Assembly: GCA_033980235.1 (NCBI GenBank)
Contig: CM067062.1
Location: 13,997,664 to 14,061,663 of the forward strand
Reading direction: 5' to 3'
Length of the DNA stretch: 64,000 nucleotides
Origin: Diadema setosum
Taxonomy: Eukaryota; Echinodermata; Echinoidea; Diadematoida; Diadematidae
Part shown: positions 27,019-42,000 of the stretch, in pieces
Position numbering within the stretch: the first letter of the stretch is position 1
Layout of the letters: the number at the start of each line of letters is the position of its first letter
Program-made: the position numbers and the translations under genes
The notes under the pieces: model-generated
What the model saw: only the letters and a program-made list of their open reading frames with translations
What the model was told of the DNA's origin: nothing
Database searches by the model: none

Positions 27019-30000
27019 TGTTGGAAGTGTGTTTGGTGCTAGTGCAAGCTTTTGTATAAAAGGTACAAATGCAAAACTGCATCTACTTGTATCAGTAATA
27101 CAGCAAATCAGTTGTATACTGCACATTTGACATGTTAAAATGTCAAACTAAGCTGTGTATCGACTCTCAGCACCTAACAATTTCTTCAAAATTTATATTT
27201 ACACAAATTCTAAAGGTTCTCTACATTAAACTATAGAAATAGATCAGGTTATTCTGTAAAATTCCTACCTGTTTATATAGAATATCTATGTGATTATCTG
27301 GAAAATACTTCATGCATGGGGAACTCTTTTTTAGCTTGTAAATCAATTACAAGCTAAGCAGTATACCCAATAAAATGGAGAGTACTCTGCCTGTGATCTC
27401 TCTTCTTATGCTGTTACAAGTACAGACCCAGTCAGGTCATGCTTGTTAAAAGAGCATAGTACACTATCAGGGCCCCATTTCATAAAAGGTTGATACGATA
27501 ATAAATCTTGCTGGAATGGCAATTGTCATGGTAACGACAAGAATCCAGCTTCCTGATAGGCTGTTGCTGTTGGAAGTTGCACCATTCCAGCAAGAGTTGC
27601 CATCCTAACCTCTTTTATGAAATGGGGCCCAGATGAACACCTTTCTGTTTTGAATGAAGAAAAAAGAAATAGGGAAGTCTACAATTATGACAGGTAAAAA
27701 AACTCCTTAAGTTTGCTTGTGACGGGTAGAATACTTCTTTAGTGTAAGCGGCCAATTGTATATTTTGCCGTCAGAAGCAGCGAGTGCTTGTGTGTGCATC
27801 TGTGGAAATTGCTTTACATTCCAACTGCCTCTCTGAACAGCACCTGGAATCTGCACCGTGTGGGGAGACCCTCACTACACTATGTTCGATGGTGGTCGTC
27901 ACGACTTCCAGGGCGACTGTGAGTACACGCTGGTGAGGCCGTGCAGCGATCGCGCTGACCTTGTGGACTTCCACCTGTGGGGAGACAACATCAAGAACAA
28001 CCCATCGGACCGAGTGTCATACCTGCGCAAGGTGGTACTGGAGATGAATGGCACTAGCTATTCGATCGAGCGGAATAGAGTGGTTCTAGTCAACGGTGCA
28101 AGGAGGACGACACCCTTGAGCTTCATCAACGGCATTACTATTCGCTCGGACCGGTCGTACGCGGTAAAGGAATAACAGCTAGTTTACTCGTTAGTCTTGA
28201 AAGCCTCCCAAATTGTGGGTCAGCACATGAATTGATATTGATTTTGATGTAGGGGCATTTAAAATGTCCGAAGTGTATCCCGTTACAAGGATGGATCGAT
28301 TAGGTGCTCACTAATACATTGTATTTATACAATAAAAAAAAAGAGAAACTAGTATTAACATCTATGTTAGTGTCAAAGTAATTTCACTGTCAGATATTTG
28401 AAGGAGACATGAAAATGAAATATCAGTGAAATTTGTTGCAGTCGTGATGCCAAGATTTTTGTTTGACACGTAATTGTTTTAGAATTGAGCATAAAGGCAC
28501 GATATGAAGGGAAGGGTAAAGAGGACCTGATATCTGATCGTTATTACAGACTATCCAAACATCCTTTGGTCTATCTGTACGTTTCGACGGAGCCAACACT
28601 GCAACCATAGAGGTGCCGTACCAGTACTGGAATGCTACTTGTGGTCTGTGCGGAACCTTCGATGACGACAGATCCAACGATTTCCGCCTCCAGGATGGAA
28701 GTGTCGTAAGTAGAACTCTGCTCTCTTATTACTCCCTTTCTCAATACCCTGTCTATCAGGGTATTTGATTGTAGGAAAGAGACATGTTCCGCATGTGACT
28801 GGACTTTGATGTAATCACTGTTGTGGATGTAACAGTGTCCTGATCGTGCAGCTGTACCCAAAAGTACCAATTATTGTGTTGACGAATGTGGTCCTGTTTG
28901 CAGACACCGTTCCAGAATGTCTTTGGTAATGACTGGGTTCTGAATGAAGAGGAGTGTGATACCACAATTCTCCCGCCCCCTGATGGCTGTGATGACCCCA
29001 ACGTGCGGCAACGTGTGGAGGACATCTGCTACATCTTCATCAATCCTGACGGTGAGAAGATTGAGATGATTGAATTTCACTAAGGCACAGTACAGTACTC
29101 ATGTATTCTATGAGTAGATGAGTCGATATGAGATGCAAAAAGTTAAAGCAATCTATTGAAGCATTAAAAGAGGGCAAATTTGAAAATGAGCGTGGTAAGC
29201 AGCTAGAGTATGGTTCATCCTATCTGACGATTTGTCTGATGATTTCTAATGGCCTCGATCAGAAAAGTGCAGTGGAATTTCTCAGTCTCTTTTCTTTTTT
29301 CTGTGTGTGTATTTTTGTTTGTTGTTTGTGTAGTATCCAAGAGCTTATATTTGCAGCTGTTTCTTGCTTTCAGGTCCCCTGGGAGGCTGCTCGGACTTTG
29401 TGGACGTGAGTGATTACTATGATGCCTGCGTCTTCGACCTGTGTTTCACTGACCCTGACAACGACATCATATGCGGAGCCCTGCAGGAATACGTTCAGAA
29501 GTGTCGAGGAGAAACAAATGGCATCTTGGCTGGGGACTGGAGGGCGTCTGTAATCCAGTGCGGTAAGTATTTTTGTGTCATGACACTTTTGTTGTATAGT
29601 GGAAAGCTGTTTTGGCTGATCATCAGAATCTAGAGGTGCAAAAAATAAAGCCATGTGATCAGATATCATGAAGTGCGTGTCAAGAGTCTCTGACATGACC
29701 CTCTGTGCCGTGAGGATGAGATGCAGCTTTTGAAAGACGTCGAAAGTCGGTCGGTGGGTTTGGAAGAAATAAGTGAAATATTGTGGAGTCATGAAAGAAG
29801 AGTGCAGATGCTGAATGACGGTAGTGCATTTTGCGTGAAAACTGTAAATCTGTACAGTTGTGAATGTCCCCGACAGTACTGGCTTTATATGACTTGTGTG
29901 AGCGCTTTGTGTTTTGGGTGATGCCGATCGTATCCGGTGTAAGTAATGTACAGCTTTCGTGGTGATGAATGGGTATTTCACTTGTTGTATGTTCTTATAT

Positions 30001-33000
30001 GTTGTAAATGACGTTCAAGGTATATCCTTGCCTAAAAACTGTCTTTATTCAGGGTTTGAGTGTCCGAGTGGAACGGTGTATGAATCTTGCGGTAGCGCCT
30101 GCCAGCCCAGCTGTGCCGATCCAGATGCCGACCTGAACTGCGGACTTCCCTGCCGTGAAATCTGCAGCTGCCCCGAAGGACTGCTGGATGACGGCGGAAC
30201 ATGCGTGCAGCCAGAGGATTGTGGTTGCACTCTTCCAGATGGAAGCTACATCTCGGTGAGTGTGGCTTTCCTCCTTTGATGGTAATCTTTGAGCTTAAGT
30301 TTAATAAAACGTTGAAGACTGTGATTATTGTCGTGTGGATTGAAAGCAAATGGAGATGCAAATGGCTTGAAAAGAAGACCATGGTCTAAAGCAGATCTAA
30401 ATGATTGGTTTTTGGCACAAACAGGCAGGAGATGTGTACGTGAACGATGACTGCTCCGAGATGTGCAGCTGTTCTGGAGGCACTTTGGAATGTGTGGCAT
30501 ATGCGTGCGTGGAGAACCAGGAGTGTAGGATCAAGGGTGGTGTGAGAGACTGCTACTGTCGGGACGGCTTCACCTACAGCAATGGAGAGTGCACCAGAGG
30601 TAAGTCGTTTGAGTAGTAGATAGAGAACGCGGGGCGGCGATGAGCCTTGCTGTGCGGTGTATTTCAAGCCTTTGGACGACCGCTCATCTTGTCTGAGAAG
30701 AAAAACTGAAGGTAGACGTGAAACCTCATATTTAGAAGAGACACAATATTGCAAGAGACTTTGATAGTGTTTGGTAGGTGTGTATGGACTCCATTTGTGA
30801 GTGCCAGTGATCTCTCTTTTGTGGAAATGTACTTGCATGTGTTCTCTTTTTATGCTGTTAGAGTACAAGATCCAGTCAGGTCATGCATGGTAAAAGAGCA
30901 TGTACTTTTGTATGTGATGAACACCGTACTGTTTTGAAAGAGGAAACCAAAATAGTAGGAAGTCTGCAAGAAATGCGAGAGGTGAAAAAAACCCTTAAGC
31001 TTACTTGTGGCAGATGGCAGACATCTGTAGTGTAGGCGGCCAATTGTATATTTTGTTGGGAGAAGAAGTGAAGGCTCCTGGCTGCCACTATTCAGAGTGC
31101 TTTAATTACCTTCCGACTGCTTCTCTGAACAGCGCCTGGAATCTGCACCGTGTGGGGAGATCCGCACTACACTATGTTCGACGGTGGTCGTCATGACTTC
31201 CAGGGCGACTGTGAGTACACGCTGGTGAGGCCGTGCAGCGATCGCACGGACCTTGTGGATTTCCACTTGTGGGGAGACAACGTCAAGAACAACCCATCGG
31301 ACCGAGTGTCGTACCTGCGCAAGGTGGTACTGGAGGTGAATGGCACTAGCTATTCGATCGAGCGGAATAGAGTGGTTCTAGTCAACGGTGTAAGGCGGAC
31401 GACACCCTTGAGCTTCATCAACGGCATCACTATTCGCTCGGACCGGTCTTACGCGGTAAGGGAATGATGGCTGGTTTACTCGTTAGTCTTGAAAGCCTCC
31501 CAAATTGTGGGTCAGCACATCAATTGATATTGATTTTGATGTAGGGGCATTTAAAATGTCCAAAGTGTATCTTGTTACGAGGATGGATCGATTAGGTGCA
31601 CACTAGTATTTATACAATTAAAAGAAAGAGAAACTAGTATTAACATCTATGTTAGTGTCAAAGCAATTTCATTGTCAGATATTTGAAGGAGACACGAAAA
31701 TGAAATATCAGTGAAATTTGTTGCAGCCGTGATGCCAAGATGTAAGATTTTTGTTTGACACGTAATTGTTTTAGAATTGAGCATAAAGGCACGATATGAA
31801 GGGAAGGGTAAAGAGGACCTGATATCTGATCGTTATTACAGACTATCCAAACATCCTTTGGTCTATCTGTACGTTTCGACGGAGCCAACACTGCAACCAT
31901 AGAGGTGCCATACCAGTACTGGAATGCTACTTGTGGTCTGTGCGGAACCTTCGATGACGACAGATCCAACGATTTCCGCCTGCAGGATGGAAGTGTCGTA
32001 AGTAGAACTCTGCTCTCTTATTACTCCCTTTCTCAATACCCTGTCTATCAGGGTATTTGATTGTAGGAAAGAGACATGTTCCGCATGTGACTGGACTTTG
32101 ATGTACTCAGTGTTGTGGATGTAACAGTGACCTGATCGTGCAGCTGTACCCAAAAGTACCAATTATTGTGTTGACGAATGTGGTCCTGTTTGCAGACACT
32201 GTTCCAGAATGTCTTTGGTAATGACTGGGTTCTGAATGAAGAGGAGTGTGATACCACAATTCTCCCGCCCCCTGATGGCTGTGATGACCCCGACGTGCGG
32301 CAACGTGTGGAGGACATCTGCTACATCTTCATCAATCCTGACGGTGAGAAGATGGAGATGATTGAATTTCACTGAGGCACAGTACAGTACTCATGTATTC
32401 TATGAGTAGATGAGTCGATATGATATGCAAAAAGTTAAAGCAATCTATTGAAGCATTAAAAGAGGGCAAATTTGAAAATGAGCGTGGTAAGCAGCTAGAG
32501 TATGGTTCATCCTATCTGACGATTTGTCTGATGATTTCTAATGGCCTCGATCAGAAAAGTGCAGTGGAATTTCTCAGTCTCTTTTCTTTTTTCTGTGTGT
32601 GTATTTTGTTTGTTGTTTGTGTAGTATCCAAGAGCTTATATTTGCAGCTGTTTCTTGCTTTCAGGTCCCCTGGGAGGCTGCTCGGACTTTGTGGACGTGA
32701 GTGATTACTATGATGCCTGCGTCTTCGACCTGTGTTTCACTGACCCTGACAACGACATCATATGCGGAGCCCTGCAGGAATACGTTCAGAAGTGTCGAGG
32801 AGAAACAAATGGCATCTTGGCTGGGGACTGGAGGGCGTCTGTAATCCAGTGCGGTAAGTATTTTTGTGTCATGACACTTATAATATGTTGTATAGTGGAA
32901 AGCTGTTTTGGCTGATCATCAGAATCTAGAGGTGCAAAAAATAAAGCCATGTGATCAGATATCATGAAGTGCGTGTCAAGAGTCTCTGACATGACCCTCT

Positions 33001-36000
33001 GTGCCGTGAGGATGAGATGCAGCTTTTGAAAGACGTCGAAAGTCGGTCGGTGGGTTTGGAAGAAATAAGTGAAATATTGTGGAGTCATGAAAGAAGAGTG
33101 CAGATGCTGAATGACGGTAGTGCATTTTGCGTGAAAACTGTAAATCTGTACAGTTGTGAATGTCCCCGACAGTACTGGCTTTATATGACTTGTGTGAGCG
33201 CTTTGTGTTTTGGGTGATGCCGATCGTATCCGGTGTAAGTAATGTACAGCTTTCGTGGTGATGAATGGGTATTTCACTTGTTGTATGTTCTTATATGTTG
33301 TAAATGACGTTCAAGGTATATCCTTGCCTAAAAACTGTCTTTATTCAGGGTTTGAGTGTCCGAGTGGAACGGTGTATGAATCTTGCGGTAGCGCCTGCCA
33401 GCCCAGCTGTGCCGATCCAGATGCCGACCTGAACTGCGGACTTCCCTGCCGTGAAATCTGCAGCTGCCCCGAAGGACTGCTGGATGACGGCGGAACATGC
33501 GTGCAGCCAGAGGATTGTGGTTGCACTCTTCCAGATGGAAGCTACATCTCGGTGAGTGTGGCTTTCCTCCTTTGATGGTAATCTTTGAGCTTAAGTTTAA
33601 TAAAACGTTGAAGACTGTGATTATTGTCGTGTGGATTGAAAGCAAATGGAGATGCAAATGGCTTGAAAAGAAGACCATGGTCTAAAGCAGATCTAAATGA
33701 TTGGTTTTTGGCACAAACAGGCAGGAGATGTGTACGTGAACGATGACTGCTCCGAGATGTGCAGCTGTTCTGGAGGCACTTTGGAATGTGTGGCATATGC
33801 GTGCGTGGAGAACCAGGAGTGTAGGATCAAGGGTGGTGTGAGAGACTGCTACTGTCGGGACGGCTTCACCTACAGCAATGGAGAGTGCACCAGAGGTAAG
33901 TCGTTTGAGTAGTAGATAGAGAACGCGGGGCGGCGATGAGCCTTGCTGTGCGGTGTATTTCAAGCCTTTGGACGACCGCTCATCTTGTCTGAGAAGAAAA
34001 ACTGAAGGTAGACGTGAAACCTCATATTTAGAAGAGACACAATATTGCAAGAGACTTTGATAGTGTTTGGTAGGTGTGTATGGACTCCATTTGTGAGTGC
34101 CAGTGATCTCTCTTTTGTGGAAATGTACTTGCATGTGTTCTCTTTTTATGCTGTTAGAGTACAAGATCCAGTCAGGTCATGCATGGTAAAAGAGCATGTA
34201 CTTTTGTATGTGATGAACACCGTACTGTTTTGAAAGAGGAAACCAAAATAGTAGGAAGTCTGCAAGAAATGCGAGAGGTGAAAAAAACCCTTAAGCTTAC
34301 TTGTGGCAGATGGCAGACATCTGTAGTGTAGGCGGCCAATTGTATATTTTGTTGGGAGAAGAAGTGAAGGCTCCTGGCTGCCACTATTCAGAGTGCTTTA
34401 ATTACCTTCCGACTGCTTCTCTGAACAGCGCCTGGAATCTGCACCGTGTGGGGAGATCCGCACTACACTATGTTCGACGGTGGTCGTCATGACTTCCAGG
34501 GCGACTGTGAGTACACGCTGGTGAGGCCGTGCAGCGATCGCACGGACCTTGTGGATTTCCACTTGTGGGGAGACAACGTCAAGAACAACCCATCGGACCG
34601 AGTGTCGTACCTGCGCAAGGTGGTACTGGAGGTGAATGGCACTAGCTATTCGATCGAGCGGAATAGAGTGGTTCTAGTCAACGGTGTAAGGCGGACGACA
34701 CCCTTGAGCTTCATCAACGGCATCACTATTCGCTCGGACCGGTCTTACGCGGTAAGGGAATGATGGCTGGTTTACTCGTTAGTCTTGAAAGCCTCCCAAA
34801 TTGTGGGTCAGCACATCAATTGATATTGATTTTGATGTAGGGGCATTTAAAATGTCCAAAGTGTATCTTGTTACGAGGATGGATCGATTAGGTGCACACT
34901 AGTATTTATACAATTAAAAGAAAGAGAAACTAGTATTAACATCTATGTTAGTGTCAAAGCAATTTCATTGTCAGATATTTGAAGGAGACACGAAAATGAA
35001 ATATCAGTGAAATTTGTTGCAGCCGTGATGCCAAGATGTAAGATTTTTGTTTGACACGTAATTGTTTTAGAATTGAGCATAAAGGCACGATATGAAGGGA
35101 AGGGTAAAGAGGACCTGATATCTGATCGTTATTACAGACTATCCAAACATCCTTTGGTCTATCTGTACGTTTCGACGGAGCCAACACTGCAACCATAGAG
35201 GTGCCATACCAGTACTGGAATGCTACTTGTGGTCTGTGCGGAACCTTCGATGACGACAGATCCAACGATTTCCGCCTGCAGGATGGAAGTGTCGTAAGTA
35301 GAACTCTGCTCTCTTATTACTCCCTTTCTCAATACCCTGTCTATCAGGGTATTTGATTGTAGGAAAGAGACATGTTCCGCATGTGACTGGACTTTGATGT
35401 ACTCAGTGTTGTGGATGTAACAGTGACCTGATCGTGCAGCTGTACCCAAAAGTACCAATTATTGTGTTGACGAATGTGGTCCTGTTTGCAGACACTGTTC
35501 CAGAATGTCTTTGGTAATGACTGGGTTCTGAATGAAGAGGAGTGTGATACCACAATTCTCCCGCCCCCTGATGGCTGTGATGACCCCGACGTGCGGCAAC
35601 GTGTGGAGGACATCTGCTACATCTTCATCAATCCTGACGGTGAGAAGATGGAGATGATTGAATTTCACTGAGGCACAGTACAGTACTCATGTATTCTATG
35701 AGTAGATGAGTCGATATGATATGCAAAAAGTTAAAGCAATCTATTGAAGCATTAAAAGAGGGCAAATTTGAAATGAGCGTGGTAAGCAGCTAGAGTATGG
35801 TTCATCCTATCTGACGATTTGTCTGATGATTTCTAATGGCCTCGATCAGAAAAGTGCAGTGGAATATCTCAGTCTCTTTTCTTTTTTCTGTGTGTGTATT
35901 TTTGTTTGTTGTTTGTGTAGTATCCAAGAGCTTATATTTGCAGCTGTTTCTTGCTTTCAGGTCCCCTGGGAGGCTGCTCGGACTTTGTGGACGTGAGTGA

Positions 36001-39000
36001 TTACTATGATGCCTGCGTCTTCGACCTGTGTTTCACTGACCCTGACAACGACATCATATGCGGAGCCCTGCAGGAATACGTTCAGAAGTGTCGAGGAGAA
36101 ACAAATGGCATCTTGGCTGGGGACTGGAGGGCGTCTGTAATCCAGTGCGGTAAATATTTTTGTGTCATGACACTTATAATGTGTTGTATAGTGGAAAGCT
36201 GTTTTGGCTGATCATCAGAATCTAGAGGTGCAAAAAATAAAGCCATGTGATCAGATATCATGAAGTGCGTGTCAAGAGTCTCTGACATGACCCTCTGTGC
36301 CGTGAGGATGAGATGCAGCTTTTGAAAGACGTCGAAAGTCGGTCGGTGGGTTTGGAAGAAATAAGTGAAATATTGTGGAGTCATGAAAGAAGAGTGCAGA
36401 TGCTGAATGACGGTAGTGCATTTTGCGTGAAAACTGTAAATCTGTACAGTTGTGAATGTCCCCGACAGTACTGGCTTTATATGACTTGTGTGAGCGCTTT
36501 GTGTTTTGGGTGATGCCGATCGTATCCGGTGTAAGTAATGTACAGCTTTCGTGGTGATGAATGGGTATTTCACTTGTTGTATGTTCTTATATGTTGTAAA
36601 TGACGTTCAAGGTATATCCTTGCCTAAAAACTGTCTTTATTCAGGGTTTGAGTGTCCGAGTGGAACGGTGTATGAATCTTGCGGTAGCGCCTGCCAGCCC
36701 AGCTGTGCCGATCCAGATGCCGACCTGAACTGCGGACTTCCCTGCCGTGAAATCTGCAGCTGCCCCGAAGGACTGCTGGATGACGGCGGAACATGCGTGC
36801 AGCCAGAGGATTGTGGTTGCACTCTTCCAGATGGAAGCTACATCTCGGTGAGTGTGGCTTTCCTCCTTTGATGGTAATCTTTGAGCTTAAGTTTAATAAA
36901 ACGTTGAAGACTGTGATTATTGTCGTGTGGATTGAAAGCAAATGGAGATGCAAATGGCTTGAAAAGAAGACCATGGTCTAAAGCAGATCTAAATGATTGG
37001 TTTTTGGCACAAACAGGCAGGAGATGTGTACGTGAACGATGACTGCTCCGAGATGTGCAGCTGTTCTGGAGGCACTTTGGAATGTGTGGCATATGTGTGT
37101 GTGGAGAACCAGGAGTGTAGGATCAAGGGTGGTGTGAGAGACTGCTACTGTCGGGACGGCTTCACCTACAGCAATGGAGAGTGCACCAGAGGTAAGTCGT
37201 TTGAGTAGTAGATAGAGAACGCGGGGCGGCGATGAGCCTTGCTGTGCGGTGTATTTCAAGCCTTTGGACGACCGCTCATCTTGTCTGAGAAGAAAAACTG
37301 AAGGTAGACGTGAAACCTCATATTTAGAAGAGACACAATATTGCAAGAGACTTTGATAGTGTTTGGTAGGTGTGTATGGACTCCATTTGTGAGTGCCAGT
37401 GATCTCTCTTTTGTGGAAATGTACTTGCATGTGTTCTCTTTTTATGCTGTTAGAGTACAAGATCCAGTCAGGTCATGCATGGTAAAAGAGCATGTACTTT
37501 TGTATGTGATGAACACCGTACTGTTTTGAAAGAGGAAACCAAAATAGTAGGAAGTCTGCAAGAAATGCGAGAGGTGAAAAAAACCCTTAAGCTTACTTGT
37601 GGCAGATGGCAGACATCTGTAGTGTAGGCGGCCAATTGTATATTTTGTTGGGAGAAGAAGTGAAGGCTCCTGGCTGCCACTATTCAGAGTGCTTTAATTA
37701 CCTTCCGACTGCTTCTCTGAACAGCGCCTGGAATCTGCACCGTGTGGGGAGATCCGCACTACACTATGTTCGACGGTGGTCGTCATGACTTCCAGGGCGA
37801 CTGTGAGTACACGCTGGTGAGGCCGTGCAGCGATCGCACGGACCTTGTGGATTTCCACTTGTGGGGAGACAACGTCAAGAACAACCCATCGGACCGAGTG
37901 TCGTACCTGCGCAAGGTGGTACTGGAGGTGAATGGCACTAGCTATTCGATCGAGCGGAATAGAGTGGTTCTAGTCAACGGTGTAAGGCGGACGACACCCT
38001 TGAGCTTCATCAACGGCATCACTATTCGCTCGGACCGGTCTTACGCGGTAAGGGAATGATGGCTGGTTTACTCGTTAGTCTTGAAAGCCTCCCAAATTGT
38101 GGGTCAGCACATCAATTGATATTGATTTTGATGTAGGGGCATTTAAAATGTCCAAAGTGTATCTTGTTACGAGGATGGATCGATTAGGTGCACACTAGTA
38201 TTTATACAATTAAAAGAAAGAGAAACTAGTATTAACATCTATGTTAGTGTCAAAGCAATTTCATTGTCAGATATTTGAAGGAGACACGAAAATGAAATAT
38301 CAGTGAAATTTGTTGCAGCCGTGATGCCAAGATGTAAGATTTTTGTTTGACACGTAATTGTTTTAGAATTGAGCATAAAGGCACGATATGAAGGGAAGGG
38401 TAAAGAGGACCTGATATCTGATCGTTATTACAGACTATCCAAACATCCTTTGGTCTATCTGTACGTTTCGACGGAGCCAACACTGCAACCATAGAGGTGC
38501 CATACCAGTACTGGAATGCTACTTGTGGTCTGTGCGGAACCTTCGATGACGACAGATCCAACGATTTCCGCCTGCAGGATGGAAGTGTCGTAAGTAGAAC
38601 TCTGCTCTCTTATTACTCCCTTTCTCAATACCCTGTCTATCAGGGTATTTGATTGTAGGAAAGAGACATGTTCCGCATGTGACTGGACTTTGATGTACTC
38701 AGTGTTGTGGATGTAACAGTGACCTGATCGTGCAGCTGTACCCAAAAGTACCAATTATTGTGTTGACGAATGTGGTCCTGTTTGCAGACACTGTTCCAGA
38801 ATGTCTTTGGTAATGACTGGGTTCTGAATGAAGAGGAGTGTGATACCACAATTCTCCCGCCCCCTGATGGCTGTGATGACCCCGACGTGCGGCAACGTGT
38901 GGAGGACATCTGCTACATCTTCATCAATCCTGACGGTGAGAAGATGGAGATGATTGAATTTCACTGAGGCACAGTACAGTACTCATGTATTCTATGAGTA

Positions 39001-42000
39001 GATGAGTCGATATGATATGCAAAAAGTTAAAGCAATCTATTGAAGCATTAAAAGAGGGCAAATTTGAAATGAGCGTGGTAAGCAGCTAGAGTATGGTTCA
39101 TCCTATCTGACGATTTGTCTGATGATTTCTAATGGCCTCGATCAGAAAAGTGCAGTGGAATATCTCAGTCTCTTTTCTTTTTTCTGTGTGTGTATTTTTG
39201 TTTGTTGTTTGTGTAGTATCCAAGAGCTTATATTTGCAGCTGTTTCTTGCTTTCAGGTCCCCTGGGAGGCTGCTCGGACTTTGTGGACGTGAGTGATTAC
39301 TATGATGCCTGCGTCTTCGACCTGTGTTTCACTGACCCTGACAACGACATCATATGCGGAGCCCTGCAGGAATACGTTCAGAAGTGTCGAGGAGAAACAA
39401 ATGGCATCTTGGCTGGGGACTGGAGGGCGTCTGTAATCCAGTGCGGTAAATATTTTTGTGTCATGACACTTATAATGTGTTGTATAGTGGAAAGCTGTTT
39501 TGGCTGATCATCAGAATCTAGAGGTGCAAAAAATAAAGCCATGTGATCAGATATCATGAAGTGCGTGTCAAGAGTCTCTGACATGACCCTCTGTGCCGTG
39601 AGGATGAGATGCAGCTTTTGAAAGACGTCGAAAGTCGGTCGGTGGGTTTGGAAGAAATAAGTGAAATATTGTGGAGTCATGAAAGAAGAGTGCAGATGCT
39701 GAATGACGGTAGTGCATTTTGCGTGAAAACTGTAAATCTGTACAGTTGTGAATGTCCCCGACAGTACTGGCTTTATATGACTTGTGTGAGCGCTTTGTGT
39801 TTTGGGTGATGCCGATCGTATCCGGTGTAAGTAATGTACAGCTTTCGTGGTGATGAATGGGTATTTCACTTGTTGTATGTTCTTATATGTTGTAAATGAC
39901 GTTCAAGGTATATCCTTGCCTAAAAACTGTCTTTATTCAGGGTTTGAGTGTCCGAGTGGAACGGTGTATGAATCTTGCGGTAGCGCCTGCCAGCCCAGCT
40001 GTGCCGATCCAGATGCCGACCTGAACTGCGGACTTCCCTGCCGTGAAATCTGCAGCTGCCCCGAAGGACTGCTGGATGACGGCGGAACATGCGTGCAGCC
40101 AGAGGATTGTGGTTGCACTCTTCCAGATGGAAGCTACATCTCGGTGAGTGTGGCTTTCCTCCTTTGATGGTAATCTTTGAGCTTAAGTTTAATAAAACGT
40201 TGAAGACTGTGATTATTGTCGTGTGGATTGAAAGCAAATGGAGATGCAAATGGCTTGAAAAGAAGACCATGGTCTAAAGCAGATCTAAATGATTGGTTTT
40301 TGGCACAAACAGGCAGGAGATGTGTACGTGAACGATGACTGCTCCGAGATGTGCAGCTGTTCTGGAGGCACTTTGGAATGTGTGGCATATGTGTGTGTGG
40401 AGAACCAGGAGTGTAGGATCAAGGGTGGTGTGAGAGACTGCTACTGTCGGGACGGCTTCACCTACAGCAATGGAGAGTGCACCAGAGGTAAGTCGTTTGA
40501 GTAGTAGATAGAGAACGCGGGGCGGCGATGAGCCTTGCTGTGCGGTGTATTTCAAGCCTTTGGACGACCGCTCATCTTGTCTGAGAAGAAAAACTGAAGG
40601 TAGACGTGAAACCTCATATTTAGAAGAGACACAATATTGCAAGAGACTTTGATAGTGTTTGGTAGGTGTGTATGGACTCCATTTGTGAGTGCCAGTGATC
40701 TCTCTTTTGTGGAAATGTACTTGCATGTGTTCTCTTTTTATGCTGTTAGAGTACAAGATCCAGTCAGGTCATGCATGGTAAAAGAGCATGTACTTTTGTA
40801 TGTGATGAACACCGTACTGTTTTGAAAGAGGAAACCAAAATAGTAGGAAGTCTGCAAGAAATGCGAGAGGTGAAAAAAACCCTTAAGCTTACTTGTGGCA
40901 GATGGCAGACATCTGTAGTGTAGGCGGCCAATTGTATATTTTGTTGGGAGAAGAAGTGAAGGCTCCTGGCTGCCACTATTCAGAGTGCTTTAATTACCTT
41001 CCGACTGCTTCTCTGAACAGCGCCTGGAATCTGCACCGTGTGGGGAGATCCGCACTACACTATGTTCGACGGTGGTCGTCATGACTTCCAGGGCGACTGT
41101 GAGTACACGCTGGTGAGGCCGTGCAGCGATCGCACGGACCTTGTGGATTTCCACTTGTGGGGAGACAACGTCAAGAACAACCCATCGGACCGAGTGTCGT
41201 ACCTGCGCAAGGTGGTACTGGAGGTGAATGGCACTAGCTATTCGATCGAGCGGAATAGAGTGGTTCTAGTCAACGGTGTAAGGCGGACGACACCCTTGAG
41301 CTTCATCAACGGCATCACTATTCGCTCGGACCGGTCTTACGCGGTAAGGGAATGATGGCTGGTTTACTCGTTAGTCTTGAAAGCCTCCCAAATTGTGGGT
41401 CAGCACATCAATTGATATTGATTTTGATGTAGGGGCATTTAAAATGTCCAAAGTGTATCTTGTTACGAGGATGGATCGATTAGGTGCACACTAGTATTTA
41501 TACAATTAAAAGAAAGAGAAACTAGTATTAACATCTATGTTAGTGTCAAAGCAATTTCATTGTCAGATATTTGAAGGAGACACGAAAATGAAATATCAGT
41601 GAAATTTGTTGCAGCCGTGATGCCAAGATGTAAGATTTTTGTTTGACACGTAATTGTTTTAGAATTGAGCATAAAGGCACGATATGAAGGGAAGGGTAAA
41701 GAGGACCTGATATCTGATCGTTATTACAGACTATCCAAACATCCTTTGGTCTATCTGTACGTTTCGACGGAGCCAACACTGCAACCATAGAGGTGCCATA
41801 CCAGTACTGGAATGCTACTTGTGGTCTGTGCGGAACCTTCGATGACGACAGATCCAACGATTTCCGCCTGCAGGATGGAAGTGTCGTAAGTAGAACTCTG
41901 CTCTCTTATTACTCCCTTTCTCAATACCCTGTCTATCAGGGTATTTGATTGTAGGAAAGAGACATGTTCCGCATGTGACTGGACTTTGATGTACTCAGTG

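Noticed and set aside
26909..27130. Open frames rich in Cys-Val or His-Thr over the GT repeat
   Set aside because: They are translations of a simple (GT)n microsatellite, not a protein.
29370..29981. Antisense open frame of 203 codons, with 163-codon versions in units 5-8
   Set aside because: It overlaps exon 4 and intron 4 on the opposite strand, has no domain signal, and recurs only because the DNA block is duplicated. In B units the frame is broken differently.
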